A DNA stretch of 64,000 nt from Arcanobacterium bovis (GTDB lineage Bacteria; Actinomycetota; Actinomycetes; Actinomycetales; Actinomycetaceae): the NCBI RefSeq assembly GCF_004331995.1, contig NZ_SJDT01000001.1:62001-126000 (forward strand), read 5' to 3'. Positions 9,222 to 19,135 of the stretch are shown here, piece by piece; within the stretch, counting starts at the first letter, position 1; each line of letters starts with the position of its first letter. A program made the translations under genes and the position numbers. The notes beneath the pieces are model-generated. The model worked only from the letters and a program-made list of their open reading frames with translations. It was not told where the DNA came from and made no database searches.

Positions 9222-10127
9222 TTGACAGTCGCAAAGAAAACGCCCCAAATTTGGGCAGTTGTGATTACTTACCATCCAGATTGGTTAACACACGAACTTG
9301 TTCAGGCGTTGTGCAAGCAGGTTGGCACCTGCGTTGTGGTGGATAATGGCTCAAATGCACAAGAATGCGCAGCTTTGCACGCCACTGCCGATAATTGTGG
9401 AGCCCATGTGCTTGAGCTCCACGAGAACATGGGGATAGCTTACGCACAAAATATCGGTATCGAGATGGCACTCAGAGCCGGTGCCACCCACGTGCTACTC
9501 TCCGATCAAGATTCGCTTCCAGAACCTGATATGGTTGCCAAACTCTGCGAGGCTATGGACGATACTGGCGCAATCGCCGTCGGCCCCTATATTCGAGACG
9601 AGAACGACGGCGGCGACGAACTCGTCTACATGGATCGCACGTGGGGACCACGCCGCGCTACTCCTGCCGAGCTCACAAAACGCTATGTGGAACCGGCGTT
9701 CTTGCTCGCCTCTGGATGTCTGATTGACGCGCGCTGTTTCGAAACTGTGGGGACGATGAAGAGCGAATACTTTATCGACCACGTGGACTTAGAGTGGTGC
9801 TTACGTGCACGCGCGGCAGGTGGAAAACTTGCCGTTACCACTGCCACTACTTTGGCTCATTCCCTTGGGGATCGCACAGCGACTGTGCCATTTCGCGCGC
9901 AACCAGTGCATGTGCACTCCCCGATTCGCAACTATTACCTCACCCGAAATACCATCTTGCTGTGCAAATCCGGACTTCTGAATAAGCACTGGATCGCCGG
10001 CTACATGCTGTGGCTCATAAAATATGTGGGATTCAACCTCGTTTGCGCCCCACAGCGGCGCAAACGAGCAGTGTTTATCGGGCGCGGATTAATTCATGGC
10101 GTTTTTAACCGGACTGGGAAATACTGA
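9222..10127 (+). CDS. Glycosyltransferase family 2, rhamnosyltransferase-like
   Basis: About 301 aa. TTG 9222 follows AGGA at 9213-9216, right after the gtrA stop. An in-frame TTG at 9195 would overlap gtrA. Motifs are AVVITYHPD, VVVDNGSN, ENMGIAYAQNIG, LLSDQDSLPEPD (DxD-like metal site) and SGCLIDARCFETVG, followed by FIDHVDLEWCLRA. These fit RfbF/TIGR01556-type rhamnosyltransferases that use dTDP-L-rhamnose, which agrees with rmlA and rmlB nearby. It is the last gene of the plus-strand operon. Confidence 0.85.
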   Translation: MTVAKKTPQIWAVVITYHPDWLTHELVQALCKQVGTCVVVDNGSNAQECAALHATADNCGAHVLELHENMGIAYAQNIGIEMALRAGATHVLLSDQDSLPEPDMVAKLCEAMDDTGAIAVGPYIRDENDGGDELVYMDRTWGPRRATPAELTKRYVEPAFLLASGCLIDARCFETVGTMKSEYFIDHVDLEWCLRARAAGGKLAVTTATTLAHSLGDRTATVPFRAQPVHVHSPIRNYYLTRNTILLCKSGLLNKHWIAGYMLWLIKYVGFNLVCAPQRRKRAVFIGRGLIHGVFNRTGKY

Positions 10128-10274
10128 GCCCTTCCGCAGATAATTTGTGGCAAACGTAGCGTCTTTTATACCCAGATGTAGCATTCATCAAGAACATAGC
10201 CACATAACGATGTAGCGAACACAACCACTGTTCATGCAACGAACCCACAGCCCCTGTGTGCAAAAGCAAACTTA

Positions 10275-11462
10275 CTAAGCGAAACTAATCTCGGGCTTGA
10301 GCGCCAAGATACCGTTCGTCCATCCTTCTCCACGTACTTGTAAAAGATCGTCTGACCGATATGAGTCCACTTCGTAACCGCGTGAATCGAGCAATAGCAC
10401 GTCGACTTTATAATCTCCTGAACCAAGATTTAAGTTAGGAACAGAAATGGCAATACGCTGTTGGGAGTTAATTCGAGGCAGATCAATTTTCATCTTACGG
10501 GTATCGATTGAAGTCACATGATGCCCGATGGCCGTCTCGATCGAAACCACGATGTCATAACCGTCGATCTCCTGCTTCGCAGACAAAGCTATACTGAGTT
10601 CAAGCGTGTCTCCAGGGGCGAATGTACCATCAGCATCAGGCCTAATAGATTGCGCTGAAAACGAGAAATCCTCAATTGCCATGCTCTCTGTGTCAATATG
10701 CTCGTGGCGAGAAATTGCTGCCGCTTTTTGGTACATCTGGTGCAAGTATTTCATTGAGTCGCGCGCGCTACCTGAGAAAACTAGTTTGCCCGATTGAAGC
10801 ACCACTGCCGAATCACACACATCCACAATTTGCTCAGCTGAATGGGATACAAGAATAATCGTGCGGCCCTCATCTTGGAACTGGCGAATCTTATCCATGC
10901 ACTTCTTTTGAAAAGGTTCGTCACCCACAGCAAGCACTTCGTCAACAAGCAAAATATCGGGATCTGAATGCACCGCAACAGAAAAAGCCAAACGGACATA
11001 CATTCCCGAAGAATAAAACTTCACTTGCGTATCGATGAACTCACCAATACCCGAGAAATCAACAATATCTTGGAAACTACGATCAATTTCTGAACGTGAC
11101 AATCCCAAAATCGCACCGTTCAGATAAACATTATCTCGGCCCGTCAAATCAGGATGAAATCCCGCACCCAGCTCCAGCAACGCAGCAATTCGACCCCGCG
11201 TGCGAACCTCGCCTTTATCGGGAGAAAGAATCCCCCCGATCACTTTGAGAAGCGTTGATTTTCCCGAACCGTTTGGGCCCACCAATCCAATTGACTGACC
11301 TGCTTGAATCGAGAAACTTACATCATCAAGCGCCCAGTATTCTTCTTTGAATGTTTTCGAACGGCGCACATTGACGACTCGTTCTTTCAAAGACTTATCC
11401 TTGTGAATCACGAATTTCTTCGTGACTCGATCAATTTCAATAACATCAGGTCTAATGTCCAT
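10275..11462 (-). CDS. ABC transporter ATPase for polysaccharide export (Wzt/TagH-like) with C-terminal substrate domain
   Basis: 395 aa. ATG 11462 has AGGAG five bases before it and overlaps the permease stop as TGATG; GTG 11465 is possible. NBD: Walker A GPNGSGKST (residues 62-70), YSSGM signature region, Walker B ILLVDEVLAVGD, and the SH switch in LVSHSAEQ. The AALLELGAGFHPDLTGRDNV stretch is typical of Wzt/TagH exporters. After about residue 255 a beta-rich domain like the Wzt C-terminal carbohydrate-binding domain follows, suggesting recognition of a modified chain end. Its permease partner is the fusion protein directly upstream. Confidence 0.9.
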   Translation of the reverse strand: MDIRPDVIEIDRVTKKFVIHKDKSLKERVVNVRRSKTFKEEYWALDDVSFSIQAGQSIGLVGPNGSGKSTLLKVIGGILSPDKGEVRTRGRIAALLELGAGFHPDLTGRDNVYLNGAILGLSRSEIDRSFQDIVDFSGIGEFIDTQVKFYSSGMYVRLAFSVAVHSDPDILLVDEVLAVGDEPFQKKCMDKIRQFQDEGRTIILVSHSAEQIVDVCDSAVVLQSGKLVFSGSARDSMKYLHQMYQKAAAISRHEHIDTESMAIEDFSFSAQSIRPDADGTFAPGDTLELSIALSAKQEIDGYDIVVSIETAIGHHVTSIDTRKMKIDLPRINSQQRIAISVPNLNLGSGDYKVDVLLLDSRGYEVDSYRSDDLLQVRGEGWTNGILALKPEISFA

Positions 11463-13567
11463 CACATCTCCTGGGCAAAATTCCGCTGCAAGACGGCAAA
11501 AATTCGTTGGGCAACAAATAGCACAACCACCCCGACAATCAGCATAATCGCCAATCTATCGAAAAGTTCGGTGGGCCATATAGCAACTTCTCCAGCGGCC
11601 CACGTACCTTTTTGGAAGCCCATAACAGCAAGCGCCGGAGGATTGAGCAGATAAAGCTTTGTAATGATTGGTGATGCCCAATCCAAAATCATCGCGAAGG
11701 AATACACACTCGGAGTGAGCCAGAAGCCGATCATGATCGCCACTTCTACTAAATATTGGATATCACGCATGTAAACGTTCAAAGCAGCAAGTATCAACCC
11801 GAATGCGAGTGCCCATACCACCACCACGAGCATAGAAATCGGCACGTAAATCACAAAATTCCTGAGGTTAATGCCCCTTATCATACTGGTAGCCAGTAGC
11901 AATATGGCCATCTGCGACACAAAATCAACCAATGCAGATGCAGTGGACGTTAAAGGAAAGAGTTCGCGTGGAAGAAAAACCTTCTTCACGATTCCGGCAT
12001 TTGCCAAAATTGAAGAGGTCGATCCCGAAACTATTGCAGCAAACAATCCCCATGCTGTGAGACCGGCGAAAACGTAGATCGCGAAATCTGGAATAGCTCG
12101 TTGAGCTCCAAGAACTTTACCAATGGCAAAATAATAAATGAGCAGATTGATGAGCGGACGCACAAGAGTCCACAAGTATCCGAGGGTGGAATCTTTATAA
12201 CGCGACTTCAATTCGCGTTTCGCAAAAAGCGATAGCAATCCTCGATGATTCCACAGCTCTCGATACGATGCCAAGATCCCGCTAAAAAATCCTGACTTCG
12301 GCACCACCGGCTTAAGGCTCTGCTGATCCAGCCACAGGAAGCGCTGCTCAGCATCAGCAAAATCAGGGCGAAGTTCAGACTGAGTCACCGATCCCTCATC
12401 CGCGAATGTTTTCTCAACGGACGACGACATAACAGTTTCCGAACGCACCTCGTTATTCGAAGCCGTTGCCTGTAGACCGTCACCTGAAGCAACACGGCTC
12501 CGCGGCGTCATCTTCCTGAATATCGCACTAAAGCCTTTGATCACGTAATCGTTGACGTGGTACAGAACAACTGATGTCACAAAAATGACGACGTTCAGCC
12601 CTAGGAAAAGAATCCATCGATTTTGCTGCGACAAAGCTGGAATATTGACGGTCATAAACGCACAAAGAATGATAATGTGATGCGTCAAGAACACTGCATA
12701 GGAATATTTCGAAATCAACGAAACGGGAATTCTCACCAATTTGGTATCCAGCTTCTGTCCGATAATCGCAAGCAATACGAAGAATGCAGGCCCAACAACC
12801 GCGGTCGTAAGATTTTCTTGGAGATCAGGGAAGGCTGCACCGACGAGCAATACAAAGACCGCCGGAATCGCCCAATACCATGCAACACGCTTGATGTATT
12901 TGACGAAATAAATACCGAAGGCAAGCTCAATCAAGCGAACTGGAATCATCGCTGACGGCTCGTAGGTGTGCTGGTAGCGAGTCAGTACGTACAGCGAACC
13001 CAAATTTATCGCCACGATTACGAAAGCCGAAATCACCGGTCGACGGTCAATCGCCCAAAGAAGCAATGGGAATATCAGGTAGTAGACGATGATAAAGCCC
13101 AAAAACCACTCGCCGACGATAAACATCGTGCGCATGCCAAAAAGAGCAGCTAAGCCATCAAACCCTAAAATAGTTAAGGGAAAGCTCTCGATTGGCCCAC
13201 TGCCAAAAGATTGAGTGCCATAAATGAAACGCAAGAACACAAAGGCAACAATCCAAGCAATCCAGAACATAGGGTAAATGTTGAGGAAACGCTTCTTGAA
13301 ATAGCGCTTTAGATTGATCGGGCGCTTGTAGGAGATCGTCAGACCAGCGCTCGAAATAATCAAAAACACCGATACGCCCAAACCACCAACATAGATACCA
13401 AAAGGAAGATTCGTGATGAGGTAGCCGTTGTTAGCAAGGTAGGGATTATTAAAATGCGTCAGGATAATAATGAGCACAGACAGAGCACGAATAAAATCCA
13501 AATAAAACAAACGTTTTTTGGGGCGCGCCGCTGGCGTCGACGGTGCGTGGTTCGAGGCGAGTGTCAT
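11462..13567 (-). CDS. Fusion: acyltransferase-3 (O-acyltransferase) plus ABC-2 polysaccharide export permease (Wzm/TagG-like)
   Basis: 701 aa in one uninterrupted frame. ATG 13567 overlaps the rgpF stop by four bases (ATGA). Residues about 19-355 are an acyltransferase-3 domain: YLDFIRALSVLIIILTHF holds the R-X10-H motif, and roughly ten membrane helices follow. A charged linker (about 360-435) leads to an ABC-2 permease from about residue 444: LFAKRELKSRYKDSTLGYLW, then six helices and NPPALAVMGFQ near the end, as in Wzm/TagG. These are normally separate proteins. The fusion suggests acyl modification physically tied to the export channel (inference). Coupled to the Wzt-like ATPase downstream. 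Confidence 0.88.
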   Translation of the reverse strand: MTLASNHAPSTPAARPKKRLFYLDFIRALSVLIIILTHFNNPYLANNGYLITNLPFGIYVGGLGVSVFLIISSAGLTISYKRPINLKRYFKKRFLNIYPMFWIAWIVAFVFLRFIYGTQSFGSGPIESFPLTILGFDGLAALFGMRTMFIVGEWFLGFIIVYYLIFPLLLWAIDRRPVISAFVIVAINLGSLYVLTRYQHTYEPSAMIPVRLIELAFGIYFVKYIKRVAWYWAIPAVFVLLVGAAFPDLQENLTTAVVGPAFFVLLAIIGQKLDTKLVRIPVSLISKYSYAVFLTHHIIILCAFMTVNIPALSQQNRWILFLGLNVVIFVTSVVLYHVNDYVIKGFSAIFRKMTPRSRVASGDGLQATASNNEVRSETVMSSSVEKTFADEGSVTQSELRPDFADAEQRFLWLDQQSLKPVVPKSGFFSGILASYRELWNHRGLLSLFAKRELKSRYKDSTLGYLWTLVRPLINLLIYYFAIGKVLGAQRAIPDFAIYVFAGLTAWGLFAAIVSGSTSSILANAGIVKKVFLPRELFPLTSTASALVDFVSQMAILLLATSMIRGINLRNFVIYVPISMLVVVVWALAFGLILAALNVYMRDIQYLVEVAIMIGFWLTPSVYSFAMILDWASPIITKLYLLNPPALAVMGFQKGTWAAGEVAIWPTELFDRLAIMLIVGVVVLFVAQRIFAVLQRNFAQEM

Positions 13568-15447
13568 CGAATAATTCCTCGTACTTTCCGATATGCACGC
13601 CAAGCAGGAGCATGCAATTTATTGGGCACAACCACACTCAACACTCTGCGGACCTTTGCCTTGGCAACACTTCCGGTTCGTAGTGCCCTGAGCATATCGA
13701 ATGCAGTTCCCCCACCGAAACGCACAGCTGTACTATAGGAGAATTGCTGTAACTGGTGCGCTAAATTAGTGAGTTCAATTCGAGCAAATGTCGAGGAAAA
13801 CATCCACGCGCAAAAAAAGCCTGAAGCCTGGGCGGTATAACCATAGGCACGCTCAACAGCATGCAACAAAGTACCATCGATGGCATTCGGTTCAGGTGGG
13901 AAGTCTTCCCACTGCCAATCCATATCGAAGAGCGGTTTAAGAGCTTGTGGTCTAAACCAGAACATCGTGCCAAGTGGCGCGATTGGTTCTTTATTAGGAT
14001 CCAAAGGAACAATGATGTTCATTTCATTCAACAAGTTCCGCGTATTCTCGAAATTCGGCCCCCAGCCATTGGCATACGGGAGGAAATACTCCGCGTGGTT
14101 TGGCGCAGTTGGAGCCATGAGGCCGAGCCTTGGCTCCTGTTCGAATTTCTCGATCACATTGGCAACAAATTCCTTGGAAGCCAAGATATTTTCAAAGCAC
14201 TTGAGTGCAAAACCGTCTCCCTTTGAGTGTGGCGTCAGTTGCGTGACTTTCTTATCGTGAGCGAAGCAGACGACGTCGTAGTTATCGATTACGTCCTTTA
14301 CGCCCACCAAAAGTGCACTCACGTCGCGTCCAACATTCTCGATCAGTCGCACGTCCACGTTATATGGCATATCAGCGAAGGCTTCACGCACTTGAGCTGC
14401 CTTTTCTTCACCTGCTACCGTCACGATAATATCGGAACCCTCGGGCATCGAACGTGCATAATGAACTGTCTGTTCTAACAAATCCATATAATAGACGTGC
14501 AAAATAAGTGCAATACGCTGCCCAGATGTAGCGACGTCATATGAGGTCGCCGAATCCGAGAACACATAATTGAGCTTGGCATTGCGCACCAGATCGGCCA
14601 TATTCAGAGTACGCAACACATTGTTCCAGATCAGATTGGTATCAAAATCAGTGTGATCGCGCAGATACTCGTACAAATCCATTGTGGCGTTTCCAACCGA
14701 CTGGTTGAGAACATCGTCGTAATCATGGAAGAACGAGCGGCGCTTGAAAATTGGGCAACGCTTTTCCTCAAGCAATTTCTTAGCAGCAAATACGATTGGC
14801 TGATATGTGAAATCTTCCAGGTCAGAAGTATCAACATAAGCTTCCCATTTGAAGCCCAAACGCTCGAAACGCTGAGTGAAAGGAGCTTCATGCTTTCCAA
14901 CCGAATCTGTATAGGAAACGATCATCGGCATGGTGTCCCAGTACTCTTGGAACTCTTTGCTCGTTACTAGAGACTTACGATATGCGTGGAAATGCGATTG
15001 TAAATGGGTTGGAATATAGCCTTCTGGCATGGTTCCAAACGGATCATCTGGATAATAGTGGTAGGTAGTAATGCCCCAGAAATCGAGATCGCGGCTTGCC
15101 ATCGAGGAGAACATCTCCTCGAACGGATAAACCGGTCCCATAACCGTGGCGTTAAACAGCACCACCTCATCAAATTCGGCAAGCCTATCCCAACCGTAAC
15201 GTTCGAGCATCGTTTTGTATGCCCACACATCGAAGCCCACATTATGCCGCATAATTACATTGGAGCTAAACTTGCGAAGTTTCGCATAGCTTTTCGGCGC
15301 TAAGTAACCATTTACTACAATCGCCAGTTCACTTAGGTTCTTTTTCATATCTGCTAGCAAAGCATCGACGTAATCATCGACAATTCCTTGTGAATCATAG
15401 AAAAAGAAAATTCCAAGTCTTTTTGCGTCCGACGCTATGGCAGCCAC
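13564..15447 (-). CDS. Rhamnan synthesis F family protein (RgpF-like)
   Basis: 627 aa. The two-part RgpF/PF05045 layout is visible. An N-terminal half has LGIFFFYDSQGIVDDYV, VGFDVWAYKTML, and LFNATVMGPVYPFEEMF. A second half has RIALILHVYYMDLLEQTV, LIENVGRDVSALLVG, VVCFAHDKK, and PLGTMFWFRPQALKPL. RgpF proteins take part in rhamnose-glucose polysaccharide assembly in streptococci. It overlaps the acyltransferase/permease fusion by four bases and lies 58 bases after the SDR gene, so all four genes form one minus-strand operon. Confidence 0.9.
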   Translation of the reverse strand: MAAIASDAKRLGIFFFYDSQGIVDDYVDALLADMKKNLSELAIVVNGYLAPKSYAKLRKFSSNVIMRHNVGFDVWAYKTMLERYGWDRLAEFDEVVLFNATVMGPVYPFEEMFSSMASRDLDFWGITTYHYYPDDPFGTMPEGYIPTHLQSHFHAYRKSLVTSKEFQEYWDTMPMIVSYTDSVGKHEAPFTQRFERLGFKWEAYVDTSDLEDFTYQPIVFAAKKLLEEKRCPIFKRRSFFHDYDDVLNQSVGNATMDLYEYLRDHTDFDTNLIWNNVLRTLNMADLVRNAKLNYVFSDSATSYDVATSGQRIALILHVYYMDLLEQTVHYARSMPEGSDIIVTVAGEEKAAQVREAFADMPYNVDVRLIENVGRDVSALLVGVKDVIDNYDVVCFAHDKKVTQLTPHSKGDGFALKCFENILASKEFVANVIEKFEQEPRLGLMAPTAPNHAEYFLPYANGWGPNFENTRNLLNEMNIIVPLDPNKEPIAPLGTMFWFRPQALKPLFDMDWQWEDFPPEPNAIDGTLLHAVERAYGYTAQASGFFCAWMFSSTFARIELTNLAHQLQQFSYSTAVRFGGGTAFDMLRALRTGSVAKAKVRRVLSVVVPNKLHAPAWRAYRKVRGIIR

Positions 15448-15505
15448 TAGGCACTCCTCAATTGTAAATTGCTTTGCTTGACAGAAAATGAAGAACTAAA
15501 TCGAT

Positions 15506-16345
15506 TTAACCGGTGATGCTAAGCACCTTGGTAATTTTTTCAACGTCTGCCCACACGCCTGGCGAATCGTAGGGACGATCCGGGAACGCGCCGTAGTCGA
15601 GCGAGATATCAAGATTATTGTCAACGATGTATTTCTCAACGCGATCTGCCAAGGACATCGGCTTCCCAGTTGCCGCATTGATGACGCCGTCTACCTCTGT
15701 TTGGAGCGCAACTGCAGCGATTTGGTGAGCCAGTTCGTCCACCGAAATGAAATCGTAGAGGTTCTTGCCTGTAGTGAAGGGGAAGGTCTTCTTGCCTTCT
15801 TGCACTGCACGGTACAGCTTGGAGAAAATCGAGTTGCCGCGAGCGTCGTCGCCCACAATGTAGTAGGCACGAACCCACTGCATAATCGCGTCGTTTTGCT
15901 TTGCATATAGGGCAGTCAAGCCGCGCAAGGCGTTCTTGCCAATTCCATACATGGACTCTGGATTTGTGGGCGTGTCTGCTTTAATTGCGCCTTCCCAGTA
16001 TCCGACTTCATGCATGGTACCCATGACCACGAGTTGCTTGAGCCCCCCCTTGTAGAGGTGCTCAATAAAGTGGGCATGAGCAGCTAGATCGTCGATATGA
16101 GCAGGCGAGTTGTGTACGAATCCGTCACGCCACGCCATATGGATGACGACGGCTGGTCGCTTGAGTCGATCGTAGATATCCTCCGCGCCCGAGAAGATAT
16201 TTTCGTCGATTACCTCTGCGCGTTCGTCGATGCCATCAGTTCGAAAATCGACAACCGAGACATCCATTCCACGATTGAGGAGGTCTGTAACAACATGACG
16301 TCCGATGTATCCACCAGCACCCGTAACAAGAATTCGTTTAGTCAT
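15506..16345 (-). CDS. NAD-dependent epimerase/dehydratase (SDR)
   Basis: 279 aa from ATG 16345, chosen because the Rossmann strand begins at once (TKRILVTGAGGYIGRH). ATG 16369 would add eight residues. The YxxxK site appears in SMYGIGKNALRG, and DFISVDELAHQIAA is a typical epimerase helix. The product sugar is unknown. It heads the minus-strand export operon and is divergent from the pyruvyltransferase gene. A minus-strand CATAAT in the shared spacer (16464-16459) could be its -10. Confidence 0.78.
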   Translation of the reverse strand: MTKRILVTGAGGYIGRHVVTDLLNRGMDVSVVDFRTDGIDERAEVIDENIFSGAEDIYDRLKRPAVVIHMAWRDGFVHNSPAHIDDLAAHAHFIEHLYKGGLKQLVVMGTMHEVGYWEGAIKADTPTNPESMYGIGKNALRGLTALYAKQNDAIMQWVRAYYIVGDDARGNSIFSKLYRAVQEGKKTFPFTTGKNLYDFISVDELAHQIAAVALQTEVDGVINAATGKPMSLADRVEKYIVDNNLDISLDYGAFPDRPYDSPGVWADVEKITKVLSITG

Positions 16346-16468
16346 GCCTTTAATATACCTTGTCTCCATGCCGGAGCGGTGAACTGTACACGAAATTCAC
16401 ATCACGCGGCATTTGAGGACACCTCTCTGTAAATCCCATCTGTAACATATACAGTACAATTATGATTG

Positions 16469-16474
16469 TATAAT
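16469..16474 (+). promoter_or_regulatory. Candidate -10 element of the pyruvyltransferase gene
   Basis: A perfect TATAAT lies 39 bases before the ATG at 16513 in an AT-rich divergent spacer. No good -35 was found. AAGGGG at 16498-16503 is the likely ribosome site. Confidence 0.4.
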
Positions 16475-16512
16475 CAATACACAAACGTACATATCGTAAG
16501 GGGACACTCAGG

Positions 16513-17988
16513 ATGAGCCGAATAGCACTGTGCGGCGCATTTGACATTCCGAATTTTGGCGATCATTTATACCCTCCCGTTTTGAGGAAAATGTTACAAC
16601 GGCGCGGATTAGCCGACGAAATCGTCCTTTTTTCTCCATTTGATGCAACGGAAGCTTTCACCGATGGTTCTCGTGTTTATTCTCTAAGCAATCTTGAAAA
16701 GATGCACAACGAGGATCCTTTCAGTGCGATCATCGTAGGTGGAGGTGAAATAATACACTGGCGAAAATATGGTCAGCGCCTTGCCTTCGGAGACACTGAC
16801 TTCGTCGACTACCCTATGCACGAAATTTGGGTCATCCCGGCACTTATGAAGATGAAGTACGGTATTCCTGTGCTCTGGAATGCCCCTGGTATTCCCTATG
16901 ATTTTGATGATGACCGAGATCACGCAAATCGCATATTTAACACCGTTGATTACATATCTGTTCGCAATGATTTTTCTAAACAGGTACTAATCACCCGAGG
17001 GGTCAACGCAGAGGCAATCAGCGTAGTTCCCGACACGGCATTCGCAATTCCCACCATATTTCCAAAGCAAGATCTTGACGCGTTTCGGAAAAGATCATTT
17101 CCTAACCTAGATCGATACGTCGTATTCCATTGCAACCGGTTCATACCAGAAGATTCGATTGATGGTGTGGTCAGCCTGTTACGTTCACTCCATGACGACG
17201 CCTACACGGTGGTTTTACTACCGCTCGCTTATACCCACGGGGACGACGAAATCCTCAAAAAACTTGCGAGCCACCTAGATTTTGACACCTTCATACCCGC
17301 CAACGTGCTCTCTCTTACCGAGATTATTTCTATATTGGCCGGCTGTTCGCTGTATATAGGGACAAGCCTTCATGGTTCAGTAGTCGCTTCATCCTATGAA
17401 AAACCGGTAGTGGCATTTGATTATCATCAGAACGTGAAAACACGAGATCTGTTCACTTCGCTCGGTCTCGAACGCTTTTATGCCGATAATATAAATGATG
17501 TACATACTGCTGTACAAGAAGCGCTCTCACACAGCAAACCTGTTGACATTCAAACGCTAATCTCTCAGCTCAATCTTCACTTCGATTCGCTCCACGGAGC
17601 AATTACAACAGACACTCATAGCCAAAACATCGGCATTCAAGAATCCGCAGATATCATATACCAGGCGTTTTTCGATGCTGAAAGAGCGAAGAATTTACAA
17701 GAGTTAATAGACACAACCACACAGACCAACAAAGAGCTTGCTGATCTTAACGATCAACTCAATGCTGCACGCGAACAACTAACGGATGAAAATCTTCGCC
17801 TAAACGAATTGGCGGAATATCAAAAGTATATTAGCGAATATTGGGAGATGCGCCATAACGAGGTAGGTCTCGTGGTCTACGATCTCAATAGACAGCTCGC
17901 AGAGTATCACCATAATGTTCGACACCCAATCCCTGCGACTGCACGGCACATCATGCGCAGACTCCGCTCATTGCGCAGACATAACTAG
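16513..17988 (+). CDS. Polysaccharide pyruvyl transferase family protein with C-terminal coiled coil
   Basis: 491 aa. The PF04230 fold is indicated by CGAFDIPNFGDHLYPPVLRK at the start, IIVGGGEIIH, a central DTAF(A), and YIGTSLHGSVVASSYEKPVV in the second half. These enzymes add ketal-pyruvate to polysaccharide sugars. From about residue 390 a long charged, heptad-like region follows (KNLQELIDTTTQTNKELADL and beyond), likely a coiled coil, then a basic tail (MRRLRSLRRH). It is transcribed alone, divergent from the export operon and convergent with the next epimerase. Confidence 0.85.
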   Translation: MSRIALCGAFDIPNFGDHLYPPVLRKMLQRRGLADEIVLFSPFDATEAFTDGSRVYSLSNLEKMHNEDPFSAIIVGGGEIIHWRKYGQRLAFGDTDFVDYPMHEIWVIPALMKMKYGIPVLWNAPGIPYDFDDDRDHANRIFNTVDYISVRNDFSKQVLITRGVNAEAISVVPDTAFAIPTIFPKQDLDAFRKRSFPNLDRYVVFHCNRFIPEDSIDGVVSLLRSLHDDAYTVVLLPLAYTHGDDEILKKLASHLDFDTFIPANVLSLTEIISILAGCSLYIGTSLHGSVVASSYEKPVVAFDYHQNVKTRDLFTSLGLERFYADNINDVHTAVQEALSHSKPVDIQTLISQLNLHFDSLHGAITTDTHSQNIGIQESADIIYQAFFDAERAKNLQELIDTTTQTNKELADLNDQLNAAREQLTDENLRLNELAEYQKYISEYWEMRHNEVGLVVYDLNRQLAEYHHNVRHPIPATARHIMRRLRSLRRHN

Positions 17989-18000
17989 CTATCGAGATGT

Positions 18001-19071
18001 TTATTCCGACACCGAGTCGATCCAGTTGGCCAAACGACGAAAACCGTCGCGAATGCCAACTTGCGATGTAAAATTCAAGTATTGCTTAGCAGGTTCCGGA
18101 TCAGCCCATGCATGCCGCACGTCCCCATGTCGCCACTGGTGCGTGATATATGGCTTCGGTGCACCGTAAATTTCTGCAATAATCTCGGCGGCTTCGCGAA
18201 TCGTTGTATATGATCCGGATCCAATATCCATAGGAAATGGCAGTGATTCCACGCGCTCAATCGCTGCTATACATGCACGAACTACATCGTCGATAAAAAT
18301 AAAATCTCGACGCACGTTTCCGTCTTCGTATAACGGAATTGCTTGACCCGAACGTGCCAAATTCGTAAAAAGTGACATAATGCCCGTGTATGGATTCTGT
18401 GGCGTTTGCCCTGGTCCATATACGTTTTGGAGACGCAGAATATCCACCTTCGCACCAAAGGCGTCAGCCCACAACCGTAGAAGGTCTTCCTGCGCACACT
18501 TTGTTACGCCATAGACCGACTCCGCGTGATGAAATGCATGCTGAGCGTTCATGGGAAGAGGTCTGGCTCCGGCAAACTCCCACTGGTGTGCTTCGAACAT
18601 TTTTCGCGAACGGATGCCTGGGTAAAAGGCTGTACCAGTTTGTAGACCTTCGACATACTCCCACAAACCTTCACCGTAAACGGCACGCGATGAGCACAAC
18701 AAGAATTTGTCTGGAATTATGTCGTGACGTTTTAAGGCATCGAGCATTACCGACGTCCCAACAACATTTACCATCGAATGACGCGTAGATTCCGTCAAGG
18801 ATTGTCCGGTGCCAGTTTCTGCAGCAAGATGAATGATTAAATCCGGTTTGACCTTTGGGAGCAAGGCGTCCCATGTAGCAGCATCCGTGATGTCACCTTC
18901 AATAAGCTCCACACCTGGATGAAATCCCAATGCAGGTTCATGCGTTGGGTGCACCTGCGGATGAAGGTTATCGAGAGCCACTACCTTGCCGCAGTTGTCG
19001 GCTAGGTATGACGACAGAGCAGAGCCAATAAAACCCGCACCACCAGTAACTAATACTGAATTGTATTTCAT
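18001..19071 (-). CDS. NAD-dependent epimerase/dehydratase (extended SDR, sugar nucleotide)
   Basis: 356 aa. It has the GGAGFIGSAL Rossmann loop, LAAETGTGQSL, the SSRAVYGEG active-site strand and YxxxK in SVYGVTKCAQ. LRLQNVYGPGQTPQNPYTGI and RRDFIFIDDVV are typical of nucleotide-sugar 4-epimerases and dehydratases. The extra segment between the Ser and Tyr motifs (about residues 140-180) is longer than usual. The substrate is unassigned. It is a likely sugar-nucleotide supplier for the polysaccharide locus. Confidence 0.82.
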   Translation of the reverse strand: MKYNSVLVTGGAGFIGSALSSYLADNCGKVVALDNLHPQVHPTHEPALGFHPGVELIEGDITDAATWDALLPKVKPDLIIHLAAETGTGQSLTESTRHSMVNVVGTSVMLDALKRHDIIPDKFLLCSSRAVYGEGLWEYVEGLQTGTAFYPGIRSRKMFEAHQWEFAGARPLPMNAQHAFHHAESVYGVTKCAQEDLLRLWADAFGAKVDILRLQNVYGPGQTPQNPYTGIMSLFTNLARSGQAIPLYEDGNVRRDFIFIDDVVRACIAAIERVESLPFPMDIGSGSYTTIREAAEIIAEIYGAPKPYITHQWRHGDVRHAWADPEPAKQYLNFTSQVGIRDGFRRLANWIDSVSE

Positions 19072-19135
19072 ACTACTACTTTGATCTTTTCAGGATAACA
19101 GAACGTTTATCTATGCATAATCGCACGCATTCGCT

